DNA of 64,000 nucleotides from Podocnemis expansa (Eukaryota; Chordata; Testudines; Podocnemididae), in contig ML682014.1 in the NCBI GenBank assembly GCA_007922195.1, forward strand, positions 187,027 through 251,026, in the 5' to 3' direction. A model generated the notes under the pieces. The model saw only the letters and a list, made by a program, of their open reading frames with translations. It had not been told where the DNA came from and made no database searches. The position numbers were made by a program, and so were the translations under genes. Below are positions 1-12,847 of this stretch, piece by piece (the stretch's first letter is position 1; each line of letters opens with the position of its first letter).

Positions 1-470
1 AATGGGGCTTTTCGACTAAGGTACTAACACTATCGCCCCACTCACTATAGGAAAAAGGGGGTGCAGTACAAAATGGAAGCAGGTGGGGGAGCAGGAGTTC
101 AAAGGCTGGGGGACACAAAGAAGGAGAGAGGTAAGTGGGGGGGGGTCTAGGGACAGTGGGATGGGGGTGCAGGGGAGAGCTGGGGGCAATTGGGGAAGCA
201 GGTGGAGATTGGATAGTTGCAGGGGGGACGGGGGTCAAGCAACGGGTCCGGGGTTTGAGGGAGAGGCTGAGAAGGGGGGTTGAGTGAGAATGGGAGGGAG
301 ACACACGTGGGAGTTGGGGCAGGGGAAACTGAGGCACGCAAGGAGCTGGGATACACGTGGGTGTTCGGGGAAGCAAGAGGGGCTGAACAGAGGAGGGGGA
401 CACAGAAAGCAAGCGGGGGATCGGCGGGTCAGAGGGTCGAGAGGGAGGCAAGTGGCTGCAAAGGGGGGGT
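1..470. other. G-rich low-complexity sequence, no gene seen
   Basis: The plus strand is dominated by runs of three to nine G with purine-rich spacers, for example the G run near 138-146. Frames are open on both strands only because stop codons are rare in such composition. No splice sites, domain or conserved protein can be recognised. G-quadruplex formation on the plus strand is plausible but untested. Confidence 0.5.
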
Positions 471-479
471 ACGACAAGG

Positions 480-970
480 GGGAAGAGGCAGCGGCGGGAA
501 GGCAGGAGCGGGTCGGGGAAAGCGGCAGTGGCCGCGGGAGCGGCTCGGGAGGGCAGAAGGCAGCCCGCGGCAGTGGCAGGGGAAAGGGGAGTGGGGCGGC
601 TGCAGCAATGCAGTGGCAGCGGCAGGGAGCCTGCAGGGAGCCGCGGAAAAGTGGCGGGGCTACGGGGCAGCTGGCGGGGAGCCGCAGAAAGGCAGCAGAG
701 CCGCAGGGGAGCCGACGGGCGGCCGCGGGAAAAGCGGCGGCGGAGCAGCAGCAGAAAGCCGGCGGCGGCTGCGGGGAGTCCGCAAGAGCCGCGGCTGCTG
801 GCGCAGAGGCAAAAGGGAGGAGAGCCGCGGGAGCCGCAGCGGGGCGGCGGGGAAAAGAGCCGCGGGAGCCGCAGCGGGGCGGCGGGGAAAAGAGCCGCGG
901 GAGCCGCAGCGGGGCGGCGGGGGAAAGAGCCGCGGGAGCCGCAGCGGGACAGGGGACAAGGGCGGAAAGG
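480..970. repeat. CpG-rich GC block containing a 35-bp tandem repeat
   Basis: This very GC- and CpG-rich block is built from short variants of GAGCCGC, GGGGCGGCGG and GGAAAA. Its most regular part, 822-949, has about 3.6 copies of a 35-bp unit, with unit starts at 822, 857, 892 and 927. Because 35 is not a multiple of 3, each unit shifts frame, so the same arginine/glycine/alanine-rich peptides recur in different frames. That argues against coding use. The long open frames on both strands here (for example 235-984 on the minus strand) are treated as composition artefacts. Confidence 0.7.
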
Positions 971-974
971 AAGT

Positions 975-1480
975 TGGGGCACACGGGGGGCTCCAGAAGT
1001 AAAGAGACGACAAGGAAAGTTAAAGAGAAAAAGTTTATTTAAGTTGGGGAGGTTACAGAGGGGAGGGCAAAGGCAACTTAACCAAACAATTCTAGAGGCT
1101 AGGAACTAAAGGAAACAATCTTAACAGCTAACTTAAGACTTCTAAGGCTACCAATTAACTTTATACAATGTTGCAAAACACAATACTCTTAAAGCAAGTT
1201 CAAACAACCCAGGAGGAAAAGATACACTGGGTGATACAAAGTAGCAAGAAGCAATTACAGACACCGGGAGCTCCTACCATACACACTGAAGTGGGAACAC
1301 ACACACGCCTGTAAAGCTGGGGAAAGCAGTTTTAAAGCAGCCCTAAAGAAATAAAATAACTTTTTTCTTAGAGAAAGGTTGCAGGGCAGACTCTTACCAC
1401 TCCTAGCAGCAAGGGTAACAGCATTACAGGCTGGAGGAGACTCGTAATCGGCCGGCAGTATTTAGGCCATGAGCCTGCCA
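975..1480 (-). mobile_element. Possible LTR-like fragment, minus orientation
   Basis: Read on the minus strand, a TATAAAG box (1159-1165) precedes an AATAAA signal (1034-1039) by about 120 bp, followed by a T/C-rich stretch. This order resembles the U3-R-U5 layout of a retroviral-type LTR. No convincing TG...CA ends, target duplication or tRNA primer-binding site was found. The GC-rich repeat block lies where a leader would be. The call rests only on the spacing of two short signals. Confidence 0.25.
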
Positions 1481-1489
1481 AAACAGTCA

Positions 1490-1725
1490 CACCCTTGACT
1501 TTAACCACAAGAATAGCTCCACTGATGTCACTGGCCCTACTCACATGCTTAAAGTTAACAGAAGCTTAACTTCAAACTCAAATGCATTTGCAGGATTGGG
1601 ACCTAGATGCAAGCTCTTTTGGGTGGGGACTGTTTTATTGTATGTCCATAGAATGCCTTGTACAATGTGGCCCTGATCTGATTGTCTCCAAGCAATGCTG
1701 TAATACAAATAATTAATAATCTAAA
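1490..1725 (+). mobile_element. LINE 3' end fragment (CR1/L2-like tail)
   Basis: The stretch reads like the shared 3' tail of amniote CR1/L2-type LINEs: an ACTCACATGCTTAAAGTTAA segment, then GCAAGCTCTTTTGGGTGGGG, then a TAATACAAATAATTAATAAT-type end. Assignment is by remembered similarity to these tails, not by alignment. No coding part is attached. Confidence 0.55.
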
Positions 1726-2289
1726 TCAATCAGGACATTTGGCAGGTTCATAGAACTTTTCAAATCAAACAATTTGTCAGCCTACTGTTCCCTAGGTAAT
1801 CAGAACAAAGATTTTGTATTCAAAGTGACAGAAGTTGAATTCCCTATTGATAAAATCAAAGGTTACTCCTTGCCCCTATAGTTAACAAACCACTGGTTTC
1901 AGTTAACGTAGCTGTAAACCATCAGCCACACGCCTTTTATTTTACCTTCTTAGCTTTTTAAAGATTTGATCAAAGCCCCAGAGTTGCTATCCGTCAGTTC
2001 TGTGGCAGTAGGAAAGCAGCCGTACCTCAGGTTAATAGCTTCTGCTTTCCTAGCACTGTATCTTTTCCTTTGATGTGTCAAAACATCATGATTTTGATAC
2101 AAAACCTGGAATACATTACACATTTTTCACAGCAACTTAAAAAAAAACCCTATAAAATCTGGCATGCTCTCCTCTGAGATATATGGCAGCAAATTAAGTG
2201 CCTAATCTACAGAGATGCTGTGGTGCCACAGCTCCCTTTGACTATGGCAGGAGTGCTAGCAAACAGGATCACAGGATGAAATTCTCTCC
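1726..2289. other. No feature recognised
   Basis: AT-rich unique-looking sequence with no open frame of interest, no recognised repeat and no RNA gene seen by eye. Confidence 0.4.
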
Positions 2290-3660
2290 TGTGCAAGAAG
2301 ACAGAAAAGACAGTTACTAACCTTCTGTAACTCTTCTTCAAGATCTGTTGTTCAGCTCTATTCTGGGCTAAGTGTGTACACACTCGTGCATAACTGTCAG
2401 AGATCTTTTTGCCTTAGTGGTATCCATTGGGCAGGCTCCAGCACCCCCAGTTACAAAAGGCTAGTAACACGTCTTTTCTTCTCTTCCATGCTAAGAGGCT
2501 CACAAGCAGTTTCTCTAAAGGCAGTGAGTGCTCCATGCATTACTGCTCCCCCAAAGGTGGCATCATCTCTTGCCTGCTGCGTAATGACATAATGGGAAGC
2601 GGAAGCATGCACTGAAAACCACACTGCAGCCCAGCAGATGTCTTGGGTTGGCACTTGTGCGAGGAATGCTTCTGGTGAGGGGTGTACCCTAGTCAAGTGA
2701 AATGTTACAGTTGCTAGTAGGGGCACCTTTGCCTGTTAGTAACAGAATTTTAGGTATGGGGATATCCACGATCCTCTGTGAGCAGACAGTAAGGCCTTTC
2801 ATCCTTTCTACTATTATAAACAGCTGTGTTGACCTACGGAAGGGTTTAGTTCCTCCAATATAGAAGGACAAGGGATGCCTGACATTCAGTGTACGTAGTC
2901 TCCATTCTTCATTGGATGCATGCAGTTTGGGGGAAACTATTGGTGAGAACATGTGGTAAGAAAGATGGGTGAGGTCATAGCTGAACATTATCTTTATAAC
3001 ATACCACAGAGGATGGCTCCAAGGTTAGGGTCATGACCTTGGAAACCCTTCGTGCTGAGGTGATTTCAACCAGGAATGAAACTTTCCACAAGAGGAACAG
3101 TAAATGAGCAGGTTGCTAGTAGTTCAAAGGGGGCCATGTAGGTCTTGAGAGAAAGATGCTCAGGTACCACTGAAGGGTGGGATCTCTTAGTCATGGATTT
3201 AGCTCTTTTAAACCCTTTAACAACTTGCCCATAATGTTGTAGGCAAAAAACAATTTACTCTGGCCTGAGGAATGGAAAGCCAAATAGCTGCCAAGTGAAC
3301 TTTAATCAAGGAGAGGGCTAGGCCTTGGTGCTGAAAGTGCAGCAGGTTGTCCAAGACTGACTAAATCAAGACCTGGAATGGGGCAAAATTCCAGTCTATT
3401 GTTCAATTGGAAAACCCCTTCCATTTTGCTAGGTACATAGCCCTAGTGGAAGCTTTTCTGCTGCCCAACAGGACCTGTTACACCTGCTCTGAGCAAGCTT
3501 GTTTTTCCTCATTCAACCATGAAGTAGTAGGCAGCCATGGTCCTAAGAGAGACGGTCTAGACATAGAAGAAGTTTCAGTGGGGTCACTGTTGAGCACTCC
3601 AGCAGCCTGTCAAGTCAGCACTGAGGATCACCTTTGCCTTGTCCTGCCTTATGTACAAAT
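2290..3660. repeat. Probable old interspersed repeat, class unknown
   Basis: The segment starts with a run reading ACAGTTACTAACCTTCTGTAA and continues through blocks such as CAGGAATGAAACTTTCCACA that I associate, from memory only, with a dispersed repeat of turtle genomes. No terminal repeat, target duplication or intact frame was found. Short open frames at 2374-2592 and 2451-2726 have no recognisable domain and are not called as genes. Confidence 0.3.
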
Positions 3661-4021
3661 GCTATTCAGTAAAACAATCATTGTAAGGTAATGCACATAA
3701 TACTTAATAGCACTGTCACAGATATGACAATACCCTGGAGAAGTCTTGTGGAATTAAGCTAAACGTAACTGAATTAAAAATTCAATGCCTTTGGGATCTA
3801 CCATATTAAAAATGCAATTGTCTGTGTTGTCGTGAGATTGTTACTTTGGGTATGCTAATATAATTCCTCGTTATCAGTCCTTTGTAGCAATGCTCCCAGA
3901 GAGATGTTTGCATACACCAGTTTAAACTAAATTCTCCAAAGTCAAGAGATAAAGAAAGGATGTTTGAATAAATAGCCTGATTTTAAACAAACTCAGGACC
4001 TTATTCCTGATCTCGTAAACC

Positions 4022-4154
4022 CATGGTTTTTAACCTATTTACAATTGCAAGTCGCATGTGCAGCACTCTGTGGGCTATATGGACCTCTCTGGCTCTGAGC
4101 ATGTCACATGGGGCATAGCTGTGTGCTGATTTGGCCACAGGCTAAGAACCACTG
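4022..4154. mobile_element. Short non-autonomous hAT-like element, degenerate
   Basis: The left end CATGGTTTTTAACC and right end AAGAACCACTG are imperfect inverted repeats of the hAT/Charlie type (consensus CAGTGGTTCTTAACC). Similar but not identical 8-bp flanks are present. The rest of 3661-5012 shows nothing else recognisable. Confidence 0.45.
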
Positions 4155-5012
4155 CTCCAAACAGATAGGACCTCTGGTCCAGGAAGGCCCCAGTCCTTAG
4201 GGAAGGGTCAGAAAGAACTGGTCTTCTGATGCCCCATAACACTGGTTGCTTGTTCTGCGTTAAAGCTATGCAGAACTTTAACCCAAAGAAAACCTCATGT
4301 TAGGGATCAGATGATCTCAGATAAGCTTTTTAGCATGTGAGTAGGTTTTTAAATTGTTTTTAATATTTTGTTTGGTAGTGCTTTTACATTAAGAACAGAA
4401 TTGACTTGCAAAGGATGTGCTGTGTAGTAATGCTGGCGCAAAACAGACGTCAGAAATCACAACATTTAAAAACGAGTTGCTGGGCACTTCAATCTTCCTA
4501 ATCACTCTATTCAATTGTGTGAAAGCAGGATTAAATTGTGACTATGGATTCTTCTCCCATTACAACAGCTGATCTGACCTCACCTTCCTCTATGTTCTGT
4601 TTCCTAGTGCTTGAATCCTAACAACTGTGCATCTTTGATTTGCTGTTTCAGTATGACCTGATCCTATAACTTAACACTTCCCTGCATTTATTTTCCTCCC
4701 ATTCTGTAAGTTCCCCCATCTTCAAAGCATCAAGGAGTGCAGATTAACTGGAGAATGCAGACAGCCTGGCAAGCAGTAGCAGATTCTGCAGGCAAGGCTT
4801 TTAGCATGTGCAGCATTAACTCGAGGTTTACCTTGAGAGTTGTTCCAATTCTTCTCTCTGAATTTGGCTAGTAAATGTGCTTTCAACTTCAGCTGGCTGA
4901 TCAGGGGTATAGGTGGAAGCTCAGATATTACTGTTTGAACTGGTAGTACATTGGGGACCCCCACTGCTCTGTTGCTTAGCCAGTCATGCTGTGGAGCTCT
5001 AGCATTAGGGCT

Positions 5013-5220
5013 TGTCCACACTCGGCAATTTACCAAACCCTGAAATAAGAGTCCCCTTCTGGGGGCTTATATTGAAATAACTATTTCAGGATAAGTCCAC
5101 CCAAAGAGCTATTCTGGTAAACATCCAAATATAGCTTAACCCTTGTTTTGCACTGTGGCTGAGCGTGGCTAACACAAAATGAGGTAGGTTAAGCTGACTG
5201 CACTGAAGACAAACCATATA
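5013..5220. mobile_element. Possible MITE, degenerate
   Basis: It begins AGGGCTTGTCCACACT, resembling the edges of a small DNA element common in reptile genomes, and contains a short inverted pair around TTGAAATAACTATTTCAGGA. The boundaries are guesses and no target duplication is visible. Confidence 0.25.
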
Positions 5221-5720
5221 TGAGACTTTTTGATCCTCTTTATTCATTTCCGCCTCAGCTAAGGGAAAAGACTTTTTGTCTAATCTTGGTCTCCTTGCTA
5301 ATACAGGATTTCAACCCCTCCACTCCCCCCCCCCCCCGACAGGCTTGTCCTGTCTCTGTTCTTTCAGGCCCGATTACACCTTAGATCAATTCTGAGGCCC
5401 AAAGCTCTTGGGTTCATTCAGCAAGAGAATAACAAATAGCTGTTTATTAGTTTTAAGAACTATATGATGGGCTGAATCCTTGACAGAAGTCAAGTTGCAC
5501 TTGAGGAAAAATTGGCTTTAAGGCACCTTTGTGTTCCCATATTTGAGCTGGGAGCTAGGCAAGGACTCAACCAGAAAGTGCAGTCTCAGCTATGCCCAGT
5601 TACTCTCTTTTCCATGCAGTCCCTCTCCCAGAGTGCAGGAGTGACACCACCTATTACATCTATATCGAGGGCTAATGTAGGAAGCACCTGGAGAACTCCT
5701 ACTATAGGGAAACTCTAGAC

Positions 5721-6075
5721 CAGTGGTTCCCAACCTTTTTCAGGCTAGGGACACCTTTTTAATGAAACAAAATCTTTGTATTCCCTTGGCTGATTATGTA
5801 ATCTGGCCCACACCACTCTGGCAATGCTGCTGGGACAGCTGGCAAGCTGCATGGCTGCCACCATGACCCATGCTGTTGGGGAGCCAACCCGTGGCAGCTA
5901 TGGCCCTGTGCCCTTGCCCCTCCCGGGGAGTCACCACAGCCTTATACCCTGCCAGGGAGAGGCAGCAGGGTGCATCGGGGCTGCAGCTGGATTCCATGGA
6001 CTCCTTACAACATGTCCACACACCCCCAGGGGTCCCCAGACACACAATTTAATGGTGCTGGGGGTTTGACTCAAC
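5721..6075. mobile_element. hAT-like element, left end only
   Basis: The left terminus CAGTGGTTCCCAACCTTTTT is a textbook hAT/Charlie terminal inverted repeat. A matching right end was not found, so the copy is probably truncated or diverged and its right boundary is uncertain. The interior is GC-richer than its surroundings. The overlapping small open frames have no recognisable product. Confidence 0.5.
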
Positions 6076-7793
6076 AGTTGTAATCACCAGAACATGAACC
6101 AGATTTCTCTATTTATGGACCTCTAGCACATGGTTAATTACATACTACAGTACTGGCTTGGACTTTTGTTCTTAGGTGGCTTTAATAGTCACAAAAAGAT
6201 GCTGGAGACTGGCATCACAACTCTGTGCAAATTTCCCCATGCTGTGCTGTGCTTCAGCTCTGCTTTGAAGCATCACATTGAAGGCTGCATTCAGCCGCCA
6301 TGTCCCTTTTACCCCTCTACTGAGACTGTCAGCAAGCCTATTTACCAACTTGGTCGTTCACAGGTGGCAACACGTGCTCCTTATCAACTGGACCCTGACC
6401 TTTAGCTCATCTCACATAAATCATGTCAATTACATCCACTCACTCCTGACCTAGGCTTGTTCATCAGTCAAGGGTCTTTCCTGACACACACTTTCACAGT
6501 CACATCACATCTCTTACTATGCCAACGCTCCTAAACACTTGCAACCTCCCTCAATCCACGCCAGCTACTCTGCTGCTCTGTTACTTTCTTTTGATTAATC
6601 CTATCATCCTTGGTGTGGCAGCACCCAATAAATAAATGGAGTAGTACATACTAGAAAGCGCTGGACAGATGAATGCATTCAAAGTTGCAGGCTGGTATGT
6701 CACAGCCTGTCCACTCCAGTACAGCAACAGGGATGCCTGCCCTGGTGTGATGTTCAGGGGTCTGGCTTCACATTTCATATAAACATAGATGGACAGGTCA
6801 CAACCCAAGTAACCCACATACGTTGCTAAAAATATACTTGAGAGAACATTCTTTTTCTCAAGCAGTAGCACACTGAGTCCCCCTTTTGGCCTCTGGGCTG
6901 ATAAGGCCCTGGCACAAATTCTGAAGACCCAAATGCTGCAAGTTGAATGCTTTAAGAGACTGCTAGGCCAGGCCTAGATAATCTTTACAACACTACGCCA
7001 AACTAAAATTTTAGTCTACATTCAGCTAGAAAGTTAAGATTTCTCTACTGTTTAAGGTGATTTAAATGAGAGGGAGGGAAAATGGGCTTGTATCTTGTAA
7101 ACATATTTTTTGACACCTTGAAAGGAATTTTTTTTTAAAAATTCATTTTCTACAGTATCTAGTCATGTTTTCCTTGTGTGTAGGAGGAACTAGAGATAGG
7201 GATTTGCAGCTCCCTCATCTCTTAAATGAAACAGGAGAGGTGTTGAATCTTTTTACAACTCCTGTTCCTTTTTAGCAAGCACTTGAGTTAAATGGTTTTT
7301 AATACCTAACAGCTGAAACACTCCAAGTAAAAGTTCTTTCTTCAATCAAGTTGTACATTTGGTTTCAGTAAAGTCACGGGTTCTCTTAGTGTGCATCCTC
7401 TCTTTCAGAAAGAGTTAAGACATGTATATCTATAAAAGCATCTTGTTAAGGTCTCCTTTACACATTGGGAGTCTTAAGACTGTGATTTAGGAACACCTCT
7501 CTGAGGAGGAAAAACAACATTCAACATCCAAGAAACAGGGTGTCTAGAATGTGACCCAATCAGTTAACTTGGCATCAACTTAACAGTCCACTAACATGAA
7601 GCCTAGCACTTGCAAAGCTGCTGGTCCAAAGTTGGATACCAGAATGACCAAAATAAGAGCCAAATGTAAGGGGACTAAAGAAGCAGGCTGGAGAAAATGG
7701 TGATATGATGAGGACTTTTATTTCCTCTTAGTCCTAGCTTGTGTGTCTGACTCTAGCATGCAGTGGCTAAGTACATTATATCTTAGCATAGAG
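6076..7793. other. No feature recognised
   Basis: No gene, RNA or repeat could be supported here. Small open frames lack domains and show no splice context. Confidence 0.4.
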
Positions 7794-7963
7794 CAGGAGT
7801 CTCCAACATGAAGCCCCTAAAGCTATTTCCTGCAGCCTGCAACAACACTATTGTTACCAGCATTTGTAGTATTGTTGTATGAAAAGGTTTCAGTGGTGCA
7901 CCCCTCGGGCTAACATACTAGTCCTCAGGCGGCCCTTGTGGTGATTTGAGTTTGAGACCCCTG
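7794..7963. mobile_element. Non-autonomous hAT MITE, family A copy 1 (170 bp)
   Basis: The ends CAGGAGTCTCCAAC and GTTTGAGACCCCTG-type sequence are inverted repeats. The interior shares the block GTATGAAAAGGTTTCAGTGG with copies at 31244-31411 and 31886-32073. The 8-bp flanks GCATAGAG and GCAGAGTA are only partly alike, which suits an old insertion. hAT elements make 8-bp duplications. Confidence 0.7.
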
Positions 7964-10900
7964 GCAGAGTATGTTAGAGACCAATGTGTGCAGTGCGTTT
8001 TTAGTAAGCCTCTCAGCTAGAGGGAAGATTTCTTAGTATTATAATGTAATATGTTGCCTGCCATTCTGCTGTAGTTTTACAATGGGAGTGCTAGCATAGT
8101 AGTTTTGTGTATTATGTGTGGACAACGTGAACAACAGCTGTGAGAGAGGATCTTCTATACAGCGTGTGTTATTGGTTACAGCTCCAGTTACTGCACATTG
8201 TTTCAGAACTGCACAAGTTGTATACTGCAAATTCTCTAAGTACAAAGTTCTTCACTGCACAGATGTACAGGCATAGCTATTCCATACATTCTGGAAAAGG
8301 CAACGACTCCTGTGGAAGAGACCTACACAACATTTTAAAAGGAGTGAAATCAGTATGTTTCTGTAACACATCTTAGGGTATTATCTAATTGCTCTTAGAA
8401 ACCTATTAACAGAAACTATCCTTGCTCTAGTTTCATTTAAACCATACTTCAAAATTTTGTAGCAAGCATATAGCTGGTTCTTAAGTTCAAGAGAATAATC
8501 AAAACAAAACCTTTTTCTAATAAATTGTGTATTTTCCGTAAGTGTGAATTCAGTACTGTAAAACCATAGGCTCATGCTTTATCTCAGAACTCCAGCAATG
8601 CCCGCAAGGGGTCCTCTGTCCCTGGGGAATAAAGTATTTTATTTTTATCTCTAGATCAGTCATACCCCATGTGCTGTGGAAAGTCTCTCAACCCTATACT
8701 CACAAATTTTACAATAGTACTTTTAAGGCAACAGAATAGTTCAAAAGGTGTATCAAAGACATTAGTCCTTTTCTTTTACAAAAATTTCAGAGACAGAAAA
8801 AGATAATGGAGACAGACAATTCATTTTCATGGATTGCAAGGTTTTAAGTGATAGAGCACTGCGGACTGATTTTATGAAAATGCTTTAAGTTTCAGATCAT
8901 GACACACTGTCCTGCTCTCAACCTCATCCTTCCCTCCCTCCATCCCCCCCTTTTTATAAACCAGGAGCTCAGGAATATGACAGATTAGTATTTTTAAATC
9001 CCTAGAGGGAAAACAGGGGATTAAAAATTGTGACAAAGGGGAAAGAGACTGACATACTGTATTCTGCTGAAGACAAGCAGACCCATGAATCTTAAGTAAG
9101 CAATGTAACAAAACCAGATGGACTGTTTTGTAAATACTGGTGAGGCACAAACAGAACTTTTGGGTTTAAAAATGGGGTTTAAAAGGAAATAAAAATCTTT
9201 TGAGTGCTGTTGCATGCATTATGATTACATGCCACATATTCCTCCCATGACATAAACATGCACAAGTATAATCCAGTGGTCAGTGAGTATTACATGACAT
9301 CCTCTGTGCCAGATCCACAAAAGATGCATGTGTAACATGCCACAGTTAGAGCCTGGCTATTTACTTCACTCAGTCAATCAATCAATCAATCAATCAAAAC
9401 AAACTTTTAAAGTGCATCTTTATCCAAAGCATGCAACCACAGAAACCTATTTGCTATAGGAAAGAAGTCACTTCAGTGTTTGACATGCGTGTGTCTGTGG
9501 TTTCCTGAACAGGGATTAACTGGAGTCTTTTGTCAGCTACTTTTGCCACTAGCTAAATTAGGAGAAGCAGGTTCTACTCCTAACCCAACTAGGAATTTCC
9601 CGTGAGACCCTGGGAAGTTAAAACTTCAACACACTTTTCCTTTCTTAAAACATTATTGTTTCATTTTGGTAAATCATTCTGTGAAAGCTATGGATGAGAA
9701 ACATGAGATGCAAAGCATTACTAATTTTTGAAAAAAACCCTAAGAAGGTCTGAAGGATAATTTACAAAATGTTTTTTTAAAATAAATTTTACTCAGTACT
9801 TCAAAAAAGCAGCTGCTACCTTATTAAAGTCGCTTGAAAACAAATCTGATAGCTTAATTTTTATTTTAAAGCCAGAAGGCATTTACATAAAAACAAGGAT
9901 AGTTTTATGAAGTTGGCCTGAAATTCTGAATTAAAATAATTTTACTGAATTTAAGATGTGCCAATCTTACAGCAATTACTTTGTTAGTCATATCAATTCA
10001 GTGTAGCCTGGTGCATAGTCCTCTGCAATGTATCAAGAAGCAGAAACAGTGACAAAAATGTTTCACATGCAGTGCAGAGATGAAAACATGCTCAAGTTAT
10101 TAGACACAAGACCGATAACCATGCCTGCTGCAGGTTAGTAAAATGCCAATTATCTAAAGCGAAGCACTTAAGTTAGTGTTTTTCCTAAAAGATGAAGACA
10201 TATTTAACCCAAGTGTTTCCCTGGTCCTTTGTCACCCTCTCCTCTTGCAATTAGGCTTGGAGCAAGCAAATCTGTTTACTTTTACAACGCATTATTTTGC
10301 AATTTTAAGGTCACATGTATTCTGTTAATCATTTAGGATTTCAACCCACCAGCTTCTCTCTCAACTATTTATTTAAAAAAGCACTTTTACTGATCTTTTA
10401 AAAATAAAACCAATTTTTAAATCTTTTACGTTAGCAGTTTGCCTTTTCCATTTTTGCTCAGTTTATATAATGAAACTAGACTGGTCTATTTTTATTCCGT
10501 TTTAGTTTATGGCTTTGAAAGACAGCTTCATGCATTTTCATAAATATATTTCAATAGGTTTTGTAACTTTTATTCCTAACCTGACCTATTTCCCTTCATA
10601 GAGGCAATATACAGTTTTTCAGGTTTAAAACAGGTCTGTAGAAACTCCAACATTTACTTTACAACAGCTTGTATTTGTAATCCAATCACAAAGGTCTTTA
10701 CACAGAAGAGGGGAATACCAAGCAAAAGGCCACAGGGCAATATTCTACTAGCGTCGAATTACAACTGTTTCAAGAATACAAAAGCTATGGAAGTTGACCT
10801 TTTTTCCTCCTGAAACAAGCCCCCCAAATTAATCCTTACCTATGTCTTACATAAAGTGGGCCTACTACCCTATTTCCTTTGATTCAGTTACTCAATAAGA

Positions 10901-11089
10901 ATGGATACTGCTTGTATTTTATGATGAGGCACACTGGGATTAGATTAACTGCTTTTGCCTTTGAGTTGCTAGTTCTTTTTACATCACAAATATTTTAAAC
11001 AGAGTAAAGAAGCTTTGCCTTGCAGAAAGTTTAAAGGGATCCATAAAATGGAAATATTTGTTTGACATTTCTAAACAGAAACACTCATT
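7964..11089. other. Region 3' of ZRANB2, no gene recognised
   Basis: AT-rich sequence with a (TCAA)6 microsatellite at 9374-9397. No exon-like frame was found. In other vertebrates PTGER3 lies on this side of ZRANB2, but no receptor exon is visible here. The low repeat content at 9700-11089 could mean unannotated UTR or conserved non-coding DNA; this cannot be decided by eye. Confidence 0.4.
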
Positions 11090-11108
11090 GTATAATTGAC
11101 TCACAGGC

Positions 11109-11114
11109 TTTATT
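11109..11114 (-). terminator. Candidate ZRANB2 polyadenylation signal AATAAA
   Basis: On the minus strand GTAAATAAAGCC is followed by sequence containing CA dinucleotides and a GT-rich stretch (TGAGTGTTT), the usual order of signal, cleavage site and downstream element. An earlier ATTAAA occurs 6 bp after the stop codon but sits against the A21 tract and is less convincing. Confidence 0.4.
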
Positions 11115-12847
11115 TACACTTGTCTACAGAATAATTTCTTCATGAAATGACCTAGTACATTTTTATCTAAGCCAAATGAAACCATAATTGTCTTCAGAGT
11201 TGTCTGTAGCCTACCATTTGCTAAATTTAAAAACTTTTATCTAAGTACAGCAACAATTTTAATACAAAGCACAAGAATAAACCAAAAGGTAACATGTAAC
11301 TTCTAGAAGATCTGATTTTTACAATTTAGTAGGCAGACTTTCATGAAGTCAGAGGCACAGTTAAAAGAGACTAACTGTTCTTGTGCAATCTAACCTACAT
11401 TTAGCAAGGAAATCAGATATAAAAGAAAACAATAAACCAGAAATTGCAGGGCAATTTTTTCTGCAAAAAGATTATCAAAATATTTCTACAACAAAAACAT
11501 TTTGCTCTGTCAAACCAAAGAAATTTAAAAAGTCATTTTTAAAAAAGGAAAGCAGAATGTAATTTTGCTCCATTTGTCTTTGTGAAGTTCATTTTACAAA
11601 AGCAACTATCAAAGATGTTGAATGTTTTACTACTCAAATAATTACAGATATATTGCTTTTTCTGGTTAAAAAACACATTATTTTCCCTTAACATACTTAC
11701 CTTGTGGTGCCATTGAAGATACTGTTAACACAAATCTTTCTTAACCAAACAGAGCTCAAGAGTGACCAAGTTTAAATTTGATATCGCTAGTGAAACAAAT
11801 TTCATAAAGTATTTTAAGCCATAAATTTTAGAAAGCTTAGGGGGACAGTGATGATCTTTTATCACACTTACTTAAAAGCACAGATTGATCTGTATTTCAG
11901 GAGTACTTTCTATGCAGTTTATGTAGGTAAATTTAGTGTGGAAGAAAACAGCTCTCAGCCCTAATTCACCTTCGATTGGTGGCTTGCAGTACATTTAACC
12001 CTAAACTGTAACTTCAAGAAACTAGTTTCATAAACTCCCCCATCATTCAAAAGTAGCTAGATAATGTTGATTTCAGCATAAGTCCATATAAACCACCCTC
12101 TTTCTAAGAGAGGATTGCAAACTTCATACATGCAGAAATTAAACTGCACTGAGCAACTCACTGCAGAAAGCAAGTTCTTCCTCGGCCAAGACAGGATCAA
12201 ATAGGCTACATCTCTGTAGCGACTGACAGCTTCAAGACAGGACAGAAGTTGCACTCGTTACTTACAGACCTCAGAACTGGACACCTGCACTAAACTAAAT
12301 GAGAAAATTGCTACCTATCACATTTTGTTTAAATACAGAAAAATTAAGAGCCTGGCCTACTACCTCATCCTATTGAGTATGTTAGCCTTAGAACTGCAGT
12401 AATTTCCTGAGGCCCTAGCAAAAGTGCACCAAAAATACCTTCAAGAGCTGTCATGTGCAGGGAGCTCTCTTTTGGAGGACTGGACTACACAGAACAACCT
12501 GTCCCCATTCACAGCTCAGACAGAGAACGACAATCTAAATGGGCTACAGCTCTAAAAAGAGAAAAAGATGATGGTGGTACTAAAATAAGTGAAGTGGGCT
12601 CTCTTGTACATTATTTAACAATACAGATGTACAATATCTGAGCAGAGAAACAGAATAATGAAAAATACCCATATACTCTGGGGAATTTATGGCTTAAAAT
12701 GCTACCGTACTTTTTGTTTAATGAACAAACAAAGCTGCAGTTTCCCAGAAAGCAAGGACAAACATGCACTTCTACTAGCAGATTTAGCACTTCTGACCAA
12801 ATAAGACACCAAGTTCTTAAAAATATGCCTCATGCACTGGACTGGAC

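Noticed and set aside
235..1109. Long open frames of 190-250 codons on both strands
   Set aside because: They arise from GC-rich repeats in several frames at once, lack domains and change frame with each 35-bp unit.
9374..9397. CRISPR-like short repeats (TCAA units)
   Set aside because: It is a simple tetranucleotide microsatellite with no spacers, in a vertebrate genome.
1..11000. Search for PTGER3 exons expected by synteny
   Set aside because: No frame resembling a prostaglandin receptor was seen on the minus strand. The gene may lie further left, outside the window.
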